DNA from: Emmonsiellopsis sp. PD_33
Taxonomy: Eukaryota; Ascomycota; Eurotiomycetes; Onygenales; Ajellomycetaceae
Direction: 5' to 3'
NCBI GenBank assembly: GCA_032988165.1
Contig: JANTQF010000046.1
Span: forward strand, 1-64,000
Length of the DNA: 64,000 bases
In this document: one piece after another, positions 21,573 to 32,202 of the stretch
Position numbering within the stretch: position 1 is the first letter of the stretch
How the letters are laid out: each line of letters starts with the position of its first letter
Made by a program: the position numbers and the translations under genes
The notes under the pieces: model-generated
Told to the model about the DNA's origin: nothing
The model's input: the letters and a program-made list of their open reading frames with translations, nothing else
Database searches by the model: none

Positions 21573-24568
21573 TTAATATTGCACGCCGCGATAAGGTTCG
21601 TAAGACGTCTGGATGCGATCCCGCGAGGGTCGTGGTTGCTCATACGGATTAGATTGGTCTGAGTCCCATCTGCTGAGAGACGCGATATCGCCGGTAGGCT
21701 GTAACGGGGCGCCTTGCGCGTCGCTGAGCAGGCGTCTCTCACTCTCATTCGGCACGGTATAGAAACCCGACGACCCATGCTCCACCATCGGTCGGTGGAC
21801 GGAGAGGCTGCTAGGCATGTGGGGGAGGGGGGGAGCATCTCTGTCGAACCGGGAGCGGACGGGTGAAGAGTCTCGTGAGGATCCAGGGGTTCCTGGAGCA
21901 CTGAAGAAGCTCTTAGGCGTGTTTGACCGTTCGCTTATAAGATCGTCTGGTCGCCCGTAGATACCGCCGCCGAACTCATCACGGAAGTCAGGTCGTTCCT
22001 TGAAGTAGGCAAAGTCGAGCTGGTTCTCTGCTACCATTTCGAATGGCGCATTGGTTGGTTGTCCAGATGGTTTGCCAGGCTCAGAGGAATTCATTTTGTG
22101 CAATGCAATGTCCGAATACTCGCCATTGACCAGGTTGCCCCCTTGTCTTGCTTGGATGATTTTCTCCAGGGCATCTGCCGCCTTCGCATGCACCATTGGC
22201 GTCATCAAGGGTTTGTACAGGGCTGGATGGCCAAATTTGTATGCGACCCGGTCTGCTGCCTTCTTTCCGGTTTTCCCACTCACCAACGCCTCTGCATCGT
22301 TGGATATCGTGCGGCTATAGTATGTCAAGTCATCATCAAAAGTCCGTTTGCAGTACCACTTGAAGCCCAGCATCAAAAAGGGCAATGGAATCAGTGAGAA
22401 AACCATAGTCCAAGTACCTCTGGCTTTAACAACTAGGGCTGTGACGCAATTCGCAAGGATAGCTGCAAAAAGCAAACGGTTGTATACAACACGCCAGAAC
22501 TGACCGCCCGATTCGGTTTTGGTAACGAAAACGTAGAGGAGAAGGTACTTCTTGAGCCATGAGTCGACAGCGAAATAGAATGCGGTCACGGGGAGGACGA
22601 TAGGTTGTAAGGTCGCAAAGCATAATGCAATGGTAGCGTAAAACAAAAAGTAGTTATAGTAACTGGCGTAAAGGAATGGAGGAGGGGCAGTCCATTCGAT
22701 AGATTGTCGAGGAGTAAGGGTCATGAACCTCTTCGCAAACCAGATACAACTCATATTAATGAGCTGAATAAGGTCGATGGCAGCCCCAAGATTTCTCTGA
22801 AGTAGCCAAGTCACCCAGAACGGCGACACCTCGCAAAGGGCACTCATCATCTTGATATAAAACTCTCCCTCTATAACGGCTTCCCAGATGTCCTTATTTT
22901 GATTTTTGGCATTGACCACGGCAGCCACAAAAGCCCACATAGCCGAAAAGATCGAGAATACCACCAAGTTGTTAAAAACGAAGAAGGCGTATAAACTGTG
23001 GATAACATGGCGCTCACGGGAGGTTTTTGAGATATCGCCAGCCCGAGTCGAGAGACGCCGAAAGACGATGGGTAGGATAAGATAGATCAGCGAGGTTAGA
23101 GCGGGAGCAGCAATACCTTGTACCGCGGCCCAAACCTGGGGGTGGGTATTGAGCTCGGTCTGGAAAACTGGCCACACGCGACCCAGCTTGGACAGATCAG
23201 ACAGGAAAATGGCGATCATGGCGTTAGGGGCGATCCATAGTACCGTCAGTATAGTGGACCAGATGAAGTTGGTGAAACGCCTCCATTTTCGGTTTTGGCG
23301 AGTAAGAGGCAAATTTTCCCAGATGATGTCGTTGGGTCGTGGGGCTAAGGAGATAGATGTCCCTTGCGGGTGCTTCTTTCGGGCGGTATAGGCCACCGCA
23401 TGGGCATTTTCAACAGACTCCCAACTAGCAAATCCGTAAGGCATGGCGTTCCGAGTATCAACTGATTCGCGCACATATTGTATTTCTGCTTCCAAGTTTC
23501 GAATACGGTCTGTGAGATAGTCGATCGCATCGACCTTGTCACCTGTGTGCTCGTCCTTGTGTTGCTTCGAAGGACGGCAAGTGGGACGTTTTGGGGGGAG
23601 ACGGTCCGGGTTTTTGAAATATTTCGCGAGCGTTTCTTCAAGCTGGCGGACCAGTTTCTCATGTTCTGCAATCAGCTTTGGCAGTTCCTTCATGTTGCGG
23701 CCAATGGAAACTCGTGGTATGGAAGGCGTCGGGTTAATTTCATCTGTCAGGTGGAGTAAACCCTCGTCTGACCGGGACCGTTCAGGAACATGCCTAATCT
23801 AAAGCCCAAATGGTTAGCTGATTACTAATAGAGTAGCAAATGGAAGCGGATACAATCTTACCAAAAGAGTCCTGGCATGCAGACTCATCTGGTATTCCGA
23901 GCTCTGGAAATAACGCTTTCTCAAAGCGACGACAGTCCTGTAGTTACTCCAGAGAAAGTAGGCGATGATGATATCAAACGCCCAGGAGCATACAACAAGG
24001 GCCCAGAGGGACTTGTTAAACACCAATTTCGGAGTCATGGTTACGAAACCACTAAGACCCTGGGCGATGGTCTTTTCACTTTGGGTAACATTTATTGGAA
24101 TCATAATGCAGCAGCCTATGACGCTCAGGACCAGGAGGATGTTACGGCACATTCTAGTGAAGCGGAGAAACAGCGTCGCATCGAGACCGATGGTATCGAC
24201 AAGCTCATGCTCTTTTGTTTTCAAGACAGGAGTGAGCCAGGCAAACAGGCCTCTGCCCACGGCCGGCGGGGCATGTTTTCGATCGGCATGTTTGACTTTG
24301 GGGGCGTAAACGAGGGAGTTGCGGGGTCGAAAGAGCGAGAAGAGAAGGGCGAGGAGGAACGTAATACCCAGGGACGTTCCCAACGAAGCCCAGAAGGCAT
24401 TGGATTGGAACTATAGAGAGAGAGGAGGGTTAGCCGGCGCAACGGGAGAGGTATATCCAACAACCAGACTCGGGACGAACGCACAGAAGCACTGAAGGGA
24501 TCCTGGATCATTTCCAGGAACTGCTCTGCGGGGGACTTGCCCTCGCGGGGCGCTATGGGACGCTCCAT
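21573..24568 (-). CDS. CSC1/OSCA-family (DUF221) calcium-permeable channel
   Basis: Polytopic membrane protein of the TMEM63/OSCA/CSC1 group, osmosensitive cation channels of the plasma or internal membranes. Exons 24568-24485, 23862-24410 and 21573-23798 give 952 residues. All joins are phase 0. Seen: first membrane helix after SAS-FQSNAFWASLGTSLG (about 30-55), two more by residue 190, a cytosolic domain with IRHVPERSRSDEGLLHL and KYFKNPDRLPPKRPTC, then NDIIWENLPLTRQNRKWRR before the channel domain of about eight helices (residues 370-700). Family hallmarks include IAPNAMIAIFLSDLS-like and GEFYIKMMSALCEVSPFW. The C-terminal 200 residues are polar and disordered with Ser/Pro runs. Phosphate-site-rich tail suggests regulation by kinases (inference). 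Confidence 0.9.
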
Positions 24569-26640
24569 GGCGTACGATGCAGGGACGGGTATGCGGAGTA
24601 ACAATAGAAATGTCTCTCGCGAAACGAACGAAAGCAGATGTCGCCAACAACGAACGGAACAGTCGTCCAGCTAGACAGCCGGCCGAACTGCCATCACCAG
24701 ACTCTTATTGCACGTGAGGAGAGCTGGTTGGCGACCTCGGGAGGTGCTGCAGACGGACAGCGGAAAAGTTGGCGGTTTGGTGGTCGTCTGGAGGTTAATG
24801 GCAACTACTGGATAGCAACGAGGAACAGCTGTACTTGAGCTATTCAAGGATAGCCAGCTGAAACAGGCCGTGGGGAAGAGTGAAACAAAGGTATAGTATA
24901 AATCGATAAATACAACGATCGAAGACAGCGAGCGGAGAGCCAAAAATGCGGCTGCGGTAGTGTACAGGTAACGAATGAAGACGGCGGGCACAGAGAGAAG
25001 AACAGACGGAAGAAACAAAGGGGAGAACACGCAGATAAAAACGACATGACAGCAGCCAGTTTTTGACTCCAGAAACGCGGGCGGAACCAGGGACCGCAAC
25101 GGCGTGCCTGGTGGCCATTTCTGGGTTTTCTGGATGTCTCAAGTTGGGCGTCTCTTCTCCACGTCGCCTCCAGGGCCAGACCCAGCCAGCAGCCATCGGG
25201 CAAAGGAAACGAGAGGGAAAAGTGGATGCGGCAAAGGCTAATCCAATTAAGGGCTGGGATTGTGTTTCCTGTTTCTTGTTGTGAAGACTGACTGACAGCC
25301 TGCAGAATAGGGCGGGTGGTTGGTTGGCACAAAGAGCAATGGGGGATAAAGAGAGGAAAAAAGAAAAAAGATCAGACCAGCAGTCGAGTCGATCGTTGAT
25401 CATCGATGCACTCCAGGGCTGCGAAGGTGACATCAGCGGTACATGCGGGCGGTGCGGGCGAGGTACCTGCTGGGCGAATCTGCTGCTGGGCGGTACCTCC
25501 GGGAGCGATCCGCGAGGTACCAGCTATTAATAACCACCTGTGAGACATCGACGACCAACTATCAGCCCTGGCATCAGTGGTTGATTTAGATTCATTTACT
25601 TACTTGCTGATTTACTTACTTATTACTTGCTTTGCTTTATTTATTCATTTTTCTTCACTATCTCTATCACTGTCATCATCCTTTGTGCCGTCTCTCTGGT
25701 GTCAATTTTCAAAGCAGGCCGCTGTTTCAGCTGGTCTGGCCAGCCAAGCAGTCTGGGCCGGGTGGGCCAGGGGGCCCAGGGGGGCGTGCCAAGCCCGCTC
25801 CAGGGGCTATTCTTAGGCACGCCAGCCCTGGAAGCCAGGCGAGGTTAGGGCCCAGCTGCCCTGGGACGCCAGTGGAGCTGTCTCCATCAATCTCCCAGTG
25901 CTTGCTTATCAACGTCAGCATCCTCAGGACAGGCTCGCCATTCATACACCAGGATCCCCCCTTGGGCCCATGATCGGGTTGGGAACTTTATTTCCAGATC
26001 CCCCTTTTCATATTCAATAGCTAAATGCTAGTAGCTACGTGTAACCTCCTGCCATCAACAGCATCAAGAACAGTCAGCCTTATGTAACAGTGATCATAGC
26101 TTCATCTGGCTATTTCTAACTGCCACTGATGATGGCTATTGTCATTCTTATATTCTTACCCTATTCTTACCCTATTATTGCCCTGTTGGCCGCTGTGCCA
26201 CTCCACCTATAGTATATTTACTCTTGCATCATCACATCAGATACCACTTCATTTAGCAGCTGGCTTGTATCCCTCAACCTCATGATTCGCTCTTCTGGGA
26301 CCATCTGAAGTAACAAGTTATCCAGCGAGTTTACCCCTGGCATCACAGTATGAGGTGCAATGCGGATCTAAAAAGAAAAAAGGAGGCCGGGAAAAGGGGG
26401 AACAGGCATCATAAGACATGCCATTCCAACCATTCGAGCTTCCAAACTGTGCATTCGTCGAATCATTCAAGGAAACCCTGTCAGAGTATGTCCCAACTTC
26501 AACGAACCAAACACAGGATAAAAACCATCTCATTCAATTTCTGATCTCTTCAAACCCCCCCCCCCCCCCCCCCCCCACCTCCCCCCCCCCCCCCCCTCCC
26601 GCCCCGCCCTACCCCCCCCCCACCCCCCCCCCCCCTCCCC
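24569..26640. other. Intergenic region between CSC1-like and mL53-like genes
   Basis: About 2 kb. It includes the CSC1-like 5' leader, a cluster of GGTACC-containing repeats at 25480-25520, and a Gly/Pro-like GC block at 25740-25840. Overlapping minus-strand frames of 140-197 codons have no domain and contradict one another. No RNA gene seen. The missing first exon of the mL53-like gene may lie in the right part. Confidence 0.5.
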
Positions 26641-26641
26641 C
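26555..26641 (+). repeat. Long imperfect C homopolymer tract
   Basis: Runs of 22, 16, about 10 and 13 C broken by single A, T or G. It lies directly before the mL53-like exon, where it could act as the polypyrimidine tract of an intron (acceptor CCAAG at 26653). The minus strand is G-rich enough for G-quadruplexes. The exact length in an assembly is doubtful. Confidence 0.9.
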
Positions 26642-26905
26642 CGCCTCTCCAAGCCCTGCCGCCTCTTCGTCTCCCTCCTGCAAACGCCCACGACCGCCTC
26701 GCCGTCCTCGCCCTCGCATATCAAAATCGACATCAAGCATCTGCCGCGCGGCTCGCGCGAGCTGCCGGAGATGACGGTGGGGTTTAAGGGGGGGAAAGAG
26801 TTGAGGTTGGAGGTGGGGCGGTTGGGGTTGAGTGTTAAGGATGTGGTGGAGGAGGTGGGGAGGGTGGGGAGGGGGATTGGGAAGGAGGAGAGTTTGAAGG
26901 GGTAG
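26642..26905 (+). CDS. MRPL44: Mitochondrial ribosomal protein mL53-like, 5' end unresolved
   Basis: The frame gives 87 residues, from KPCRLFVSLLQTPTTAS through HIKIDIKHLPRGSRELPEMT and VGFKGGKELRLEVGRLGL to the stop at 26903-26905. The pattern (CRLFVSLL, then KI-I--LPR-S, then F-KGKE--L, then V--EV-R) fits fungal mL53/MRPL44 of the mitochondrial large ribosomal subunit. No in-frame ATG exists between an upstream stop (26519) and the coding part, so either the first exon is upstream with an acceptor at 26653, or the C tract has the wrong length in this assembly. A phase-0 acceptor at 26653 fits. Family identification is by eye from a short protein, hence moderate confidence. Confidence 0.6.
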   Translation, partial: RLSKPCRLFVSLLQTPTTASPSSPSHIKIDIKHLPRGSRELPEMTVGFKGGKELRLEVGRLGLSVKDVVEEVGRVGRGIGKEESLKG

Positions 26906-27760
26906 GTTTGGTTGGTTGGTTGGGGTTTGTTTTTTGTTGGGTGGGGGGTTGTGGTGGTGGTGGTGGTGGTGGTGGTGTTTGGGGTGGGAATGATGTATGG
27001 ATGGATGAGGGACTGGTGGGAGGAGTAGGCGGGGTTTGTGGAGAGAGAGAGAGAGAGAGAGAGAAGAGGTGGAAACCGAATACTCAAACGGCAAACTAGA
27101 GAATATCCACGGTATTCTGGTGGTGGTGGATGGGGGAATTATTATATTAGAGGCTTGAATTTGGTTGGTTGATTTATTTATTTATAGATGATTCTCTTTT
27201 TTTTTTCTCCCTTGTTAAATGTACAAATATACTCTCACATATATATCTTATCTGCTACTGGTGGCTTAAATCCCTGTCTATGTTTTCTCGTTTGCTCCGG
27301 AGGGGAGGAGCGGGAGGTTATTTAGCGGAAGATGATTCAATATCCTAGGCTTTCCATCTACTTGTTTAGTATTTAGTCTGCCGTGTGAGTATTTTCGCAG
27401 GAACCCGATAGCAAACTTCAAGCAAGCAAACGATAAGAAGATGGAAGAATATAGGCACAGTGTATAATCTTGAAAAACAAACTTCATTTGTCTAGTTATC
27501 GAAGCCTCAACGAGACAATAAAGGAAGGATATTCCATCCACCCCATCAAACCCAATCCAACCCCAGACATTCTCAGAACAGATTTAAATGGTTAAATTTT
27601 ACCCATGCATCCCTTTTGTTTTTTTGAAAAAAGGACGAAAGGCGCCAACTTTGCCGCTGTGAATTTTTCGGTCCAGGACAGAGACAAACACAATCCCCAA
27701 AGCGAGAATGGTAGCAGGAAACACGCTGAATTGCTGCAAAAATAAAAAATGGGGGTTTAT
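26906..27760. other. Intergenic region with simple repeats
   Basis: Between convergent genes. (GGT)n at about 26949-26978, (GA)n at 27041-27066, and a T run near 27198. Otherwise no feature. Confidence 0.6.
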
Positions 27761-28952
27761 TTAGACAGCAGCACCGGAGATGAAGAACCACTTGTCGACG
27801 CTGCCATCGATGGGAGCGGGGGCAAGGTCACTGCCGGCGGGGATGGAGCCGAGTTGGCTGGGGTCGACACGGTCAGGGGAGGTCTCGTTGGTGGAATTGG
27901 CACTGGAAGTAATGTTAGTTTACTGTCTTGGGAGGAGGATAGACAGAGGGGGAGGAACATACAGAGAGATCTCGCCACGGGCGGACTTGCCAGTCACAAG
28001 TTTCTCCCAGGCATCGGCGCACTCGTGGATAACTTCCATGGCGTACCTGCAAAACGCAGTTAGTATAAATGCCAGCAATAATATGGAAACTAGACATACT
28101 TCTTATTCTTGCACTCGCCAGAGAAAGCAAACTGGTTCTCAGGCTTTCCATCCGGGATCTTGTAGATACGGAACCACTCGTTGGTGGCTCTCAGGAGGCC
28201 GGGGAGGTGGCGCTCGACGTCCTCGATATCGTTGAGCTTGGGAGCCAGGGGGTCGTTGACATCAATGACAATGACCTTCCAGTCGGTCTCTTCCTCGTCG
28301 AGAAGAGCCATGACGCCGAGGACCTTGACCTGCTTGACCTGACCGGTGTACCCGACCAGCTCGCCGATCTCGCAGACGTCGAGAGGGTCATTGTCACCCT
28401 TGGCCTTGGTCTCGGGGTGGACGACATTGGGGTCTTCCCAGGTCTGTTTTTGTAAACCTTCAGTCAGTGGCAGTCCGATTGGCATCGAAGCGGTGGGATA
28501 AGCACTTACGCGAGGGAAAGCACCGTAGTTCCAGAGATATCCCTTGTGGGGGAAGCAGTTGCGGACGAAGCGCAGCTTGCCCTTCTTCACATCCTGCTTG
28601 ATGGGGTTGAGGAATTCCTCCTTGGAGATCTAATACGAGGAGTTGTCGTCAGCGTTTTGTGTCCAGGACAAGGGTATCAGAAAAATCATCAACTGCCCCC
28701 CCACCAACACAAACCCCGCCCAGTCAAAAAACCCCAACACCACAACACACGCACCTCTTGCTTAGCATTTGTCCAGCGGGGGATCTCAACGACCATGTTC
28801 AAGACAGTCTGCTGCTCATTGGCGTAGAGCGGGATATCGTGGAAGGGCGAGACGGGCACGCCATCCTTCTCGATGTAGGCACGGAACTCGAGGGTGTTGG
28901 GCTGGCCGACCTTGCGGACGGCGTACTCGGAGGGGGTCTTGGAGTAGGACAT
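27761..28952 (-). CDS. IPP1: Inorganic pyrophosphatase
   Basis: Soluble family I pyrophosphatase, hydrolysing diphosphate and so driving biosynthesis. Five exons: 28952-28755, 28629-28510, 28443-28100, 28046-27963 and 27902-27761, giving 295 residues with all phases consistent. Seen: GVPVSPFHDIPLYAN and MVVEIPRWTNAK at about 32-65, KKGKLRFVRNCFPHKGYLWN and YGAFP around 83-105, then the metal-binding signature GDNDPLDVCEIGE near 121-133, and LNDIEDVERHLPGLL with RIYKIPDGKPENQFAFSGE. The end GSVDKWFFISGAAV is the usual fungal one. The start MSYSK was chosen from family N-termini. However, the frame stays open 123 codons further upstream to an ATG at 29321, with a composition like a mitochondrial presequence (see findings). 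Divergent from DUS2. Confidence 0.95.
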
Positions 28953-30315
28953 GGCGGCGGACGCGAAGTGACGAGCGAGCTGGGCAGCGCGGGACGAGGG
29001 GGACGAGAGCGCGGTGGTGGCGGAGGAGGAGGAGGAGGAGGGGGGATGGTGGGGGAGAGAAGAGGAGGAGGAAGAGGGCGAGGGCGAGGTGGGGGGAGCC
29101 AGCTTAGTCGTGGCCGCGCACCGCCCTGGCGCCAACCCTACTGCTCCTGCGCGGCCACCCACACGGGCTGCCGCTGTCGACCACTGCCGCTCCACGCTGG
29201 GCGCGTATCCGTATCCTCCGCAAACACGGCCGCGGGCTGCTTGGGAGGGCAATCGGGCCAGGGGATGGGCGAGGCGGCTCAGTTTGCTCAGGCACCCGGT
29301 TTGGGCCGCAAAGGGGGACATGTGGCGGGCGGGTGCAGAGTTTTTGGCGGCGGGTTGGGAGCTGCTGGGGAGCCAACCGAGGGCGTAGGGGGACTTATAG
29401 GGGCGGACGGCTATTGTTTATGGTGGGCTAGGCCGGCTGCACGCTGTCTGGGTCAATTGGGGCCCTCGGGAGCGATTGGGCTGGTGGACGGCGCTGGGGC
29501 TTGACTCTTGGTGGTGATTGCGAGTCTCCCGAGGTGATTGCTGGCGGCTGGCCCGTCGCAGTTACCGAGCGCCGGCGAGGGTTGGATATCAGGTCCATGT
29601 CCAGGGCAGCTGTGAGGCGGTTTGCTTCTTGTTTTGAGGAGGAGGATAGGATGCTACAGATGTCTGTTGCCGTTGCTTACATCCCTCAGCTATTTTGTTT
29701 GTCACTTTTTATAATCTTGGTTGCTGCTTACTGCTGCTTACTGCATGTGTCCGGTCTGTATAGATCTGTGCAACAATATCAAGCAGCTCCAACACAGCCA
29801 GGGGAGCTATGATCACTGTATTATTACACAACTAATAGTCAATGGCTGTGGCATATATCCTACAATTACAACCAGATATGTTTCCTACCTCCACTTTGTC
29901 GAATACTACCAGTATGCATTCCAGTTCCCCAAGGCGGCTAAGATGTAACAGCCACAGAGGTCTACTCCATTTCCTCATGTACAGCTAATATGAACATCCC
30001 ATTCCTCACTAACCCCCCATAACATCCCTCCAGTCTATACATACACCTCTCCCCTCCCAATTGCTCCCTGATTATTTTTTCTTCCATTTCGCCTGGCAAT
30101 TTTTTCGGCAAAAGGCACTTTCACGTGATATCCAGCTTAGTCAGTCTCCGATAACGCTATCGCCACGTGACCTGTATAGAAATTTATCCATGACTCCAAC
30201 CTCAAAGATGGCGACAACATCCCCATTCCCTCTCCATTACAAACCAACTCTCTCCCTCTCATCCTATCTAATACCGCCTTAACTCCTTCTCAACTGCTCA
30301 CAACTCTACAATGCC
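28953..30315. other. IPP1-DUS2 upstream region
   Basis: Holds the in-frame extension of IPP1 (28953-29321), a GC-rich block to about 29620, and the DUS2 promoter with CACGTG sites at 30122 and 30164. Open frames on plus in 28769-29504 are shadows of the GC-rich IPP1 leader. Confidence 0.6.
30122..30172 (+). promoter_or_regulatory. Paired CACGTGA sites upstream of DUS2
   Basis: CACGTGATAT at 30122 and TATCGCCACGTGACC at 30158-30172, with CTTAGTCAG between. The 15-mer is identical to 40485-40499 upstream of FUN30. CACGTGA is bound by basic helix-loop-helix factors of the Cbf1/Cpf1 type in other fungi; the factor here is inferred. Confidence 0.55.
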
Positions 30316-31755
30316 ATGTTCAAAAGGTCCCTCCGACTAATGATGGCCACACTAAACAACACCACACCCCCCGCCCCAGCCGCAGCAACAGCTGCAGCGG
30401 CGGGGGCCCCCCGCGTCCCCATCCCCCCCAACGGCGTCGACTACCGCAACAAAGTCGTCCTCGCCCCCATGGTCCGCTCCGGCGAACTCCCCTCCCGCCT
30501 CCTCGCCCTAAAATACGGCGCCGACCTAGTCTGGGGCCCCGAAACCATCGACCGCGCCCTAATCGGCTGCACCCGGCGCATCAACCCTCGCAACGCATGC
30601 GTGGAATTCACCCGCCTGCCCTCGAACGGCGGAAGAACCGACAAGCCGCCAAAGGAAAGCATAATCTACCGTCTCGACCCGGAACGGGAGCGGGGGAGGT
30701 TGATTTTTCAGATCGGCACCGCGGATCCGGCGCTGGCAGTGCAGGCCGCGACGCTTGTCGCGGGCGATGTGTCCGGCATCGATGTGAACTCGGGCTGTCC
30801 GAAGCCCTTCAGCACCAGTGGCGGGATGGGCGCGGCGCTGTTGCAGACGCCAGATAAACTGGTCGCCATCCTCGAGGCGCTGGTCGAGCAGGTTGGCAAA
30901 CCCTTCCGCATCGGCATCAGTGTGAAGATCCGCCTCCTTGCCGATCCGGAGAAGACTAGGCAGCTGGTTACCCGTCTCGTCAAGACGGGGATCACGGGGC
31001 TGACGGTCCACTGTCGCACGACGCCTATGCGGCCGCGCGAGCGCGCGATTCGTGAGCAGATGCCCATGATTGCGGAGATATGTCGGGATGCTGGCGTTGC
31101 GGTGCTGATGAATGGAGATGTCACGTCGAGGGATGATGCGATGGCGCTTATGAAGGAATATGCTGTTGACGGCGCGATGATTGCCACGTCGGCTGAGGCG
31201 AACTCTTCCTGCTTCCGTGCGGAGGCGGATGGGGGTCTGGCGGGCTGGCGCGAGGTGGTGCATGAATATGTGCGCTTCGCGCTGCTGGTGGAGAATAAGT
31301 GGGGGAATACGAAGTATTTGCTCAACATGTTGATTCCGGGAAAGGCGAAGGAGTTTGCGAAGGCGAAGTGTTCAAGGTCGTATACGGAGGCGTGTGGGGT
31401 GTTGGGATTTGAGGATCTGAAGGAGCTGGCGAGGGAGGTGGATGTTGTTATTGGGACGGCGGTAGATGGAGAGGTTGAAGGGGAAGTGGTGAGGAAGAAG
31501 AGTCCTGCGGTGCAGAAGGCTATGAGTGAGAATGAGAGTGCGAGGGCCGCGGGGACTGGTGGCATGAGTGGCAGTGTGGGCGGGAGTAAGACGGGGAGGG
31601 ATCGCGGGGTTGGTGCTAGTAATGGGAGGAAGACGGAGCCTGTGAGGACGGGGTTGGAGATGGAGACGGGTGGTCTTGATGTAACCGCTACGCCGATTGA
31701 CGCTTCGGCATCAGGCACGGAGAATGTGCCTGCTACGAGTCCGGTTCAGGTGTAG
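30316..31755 (+). CDS. SMM1: tRNA-dihydrouridine synthase 2 (tRNA U20)
   Basis: Flavin enzyme reducing uridine 20 in the tRNA D-loop. Single exon, 479 residues from 30316; inner ATGs at 30340 and 30343 are alternatives. Seen: VVLAPMVRSGELPSRLLALK near 49-68, then ADLVWGPETIDRAL typical of the DUS2 branch, GTADPALAVQAA around 140, and SGIDVNSGCPKPFSTSGGMG with the catalytic Cys at residue 161. KIRLL and GLTVHCRTTP at about 210-240 and MNGDVTSRDDAMAL near 270 complete the barrel. The last 80 residues are polar and unlike the family core. No double-stranded RNA-binding domain (present in animal DUS2) is seen. A ten-codon upstream frame overlaps the start (see findings). Confidence 0.92.
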   Translation: MFKRSLRLMMATLNNTTPPAPAAATAAAAGAPRVPIPPNGVDYRNKVVLAPMVRSGELPSRLLALKYGADLVWGPETIDRALIGCTRRINPRNACVEFTRLPSNGGRTDKPPKESIIYRLDPERERGRLIFQIGTADPALAVQAATLVAGDVSGIDVNSGCPKPFSTSGGMGAALLQTPDKLVAILEALVEQVGKPFRIGISVKIRLLADPEKTRQLVTRLVKTGITGLTVHCRTTPMRPRERAIREQMPMIAEICRDAGVAVLMNGDVTSRDDAMALMKEYAVDGAMIATSAEANSSCFRAEADGGLAGWREVVHEYVRFALLVENKWGNTKYLLNMLIPGKAKEFAKAKCSRSYTEACGVLGFEDLKELAREVDVVIGTAVDGEVEGEVVRKKSPAVQKAMSENESARAAGTGGMSGSVGGSKTGRDRGVGASNGRKTEPVRTGLEMETGGLDVTATPIDASASGTENVPATSPVQV

Positions 31756-32202
31756 GTCTTCTTGCTGTGTGTGTTGGTTTGTGAAATACCCTCTGCCCTT
31801 TGACACCCTCTACCTATTGGGATTGGTCGTCCGTGGTGCTCTTGTTTTCTTTTAGCGATCTACCTCATCCCGTCTCATCTGCATAATATTGGCGTTTTAT
31901 ATTTTTGGGTTATGGTTTTTGTCGGAACGTTTTCTTCTTGACTTCTTGATTTAGATAGACTATTCGGTATACACATGGTTGAAAATAACGAACGGGTTGT
32001 CCTGTGGAAACCACAGCTCTTTGATATATAATACATACCATTTCTTACTTTCTAAGAAAACCGTCGCGCATTGTACCAATCCAAACAGGCTACCAGGAGT
32101 ATAAATATGAACTCTAAACTTAATACCTCCCCATTAGTCTATCTGTTATCACTACATAACCCACAACCTTCAACCCTATCAGTCCAGCAACTCTATCCCG
32201 CC
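31756..32202. other. Intergenic region
   Basis: 447 bp between convergent genes; T-rich 3' ends only. Confidence 0.6.

Noticed and set aside
24671..25433. Minus-strand frames of 142-197 codons upstream of the CSC1-like gene
   Set aside because: Three overlapping frames contradict each other and none has a domain; likely the 5' leader.
26530..27094. Minus-strand frames of 161-185 codons rich in Ser/Pro/His/Thr
   Set aside because: They read the C/G and GGT simple repeats on the other strand; the plus frame encodes an mL53-like protein.
30559..31718. Long antisense frames (234 and 336 codons) inside DUS2
   Set aside because: They mirror the GC-rich codon pattern of the real gene, start without promoter or splice context and have no domain.
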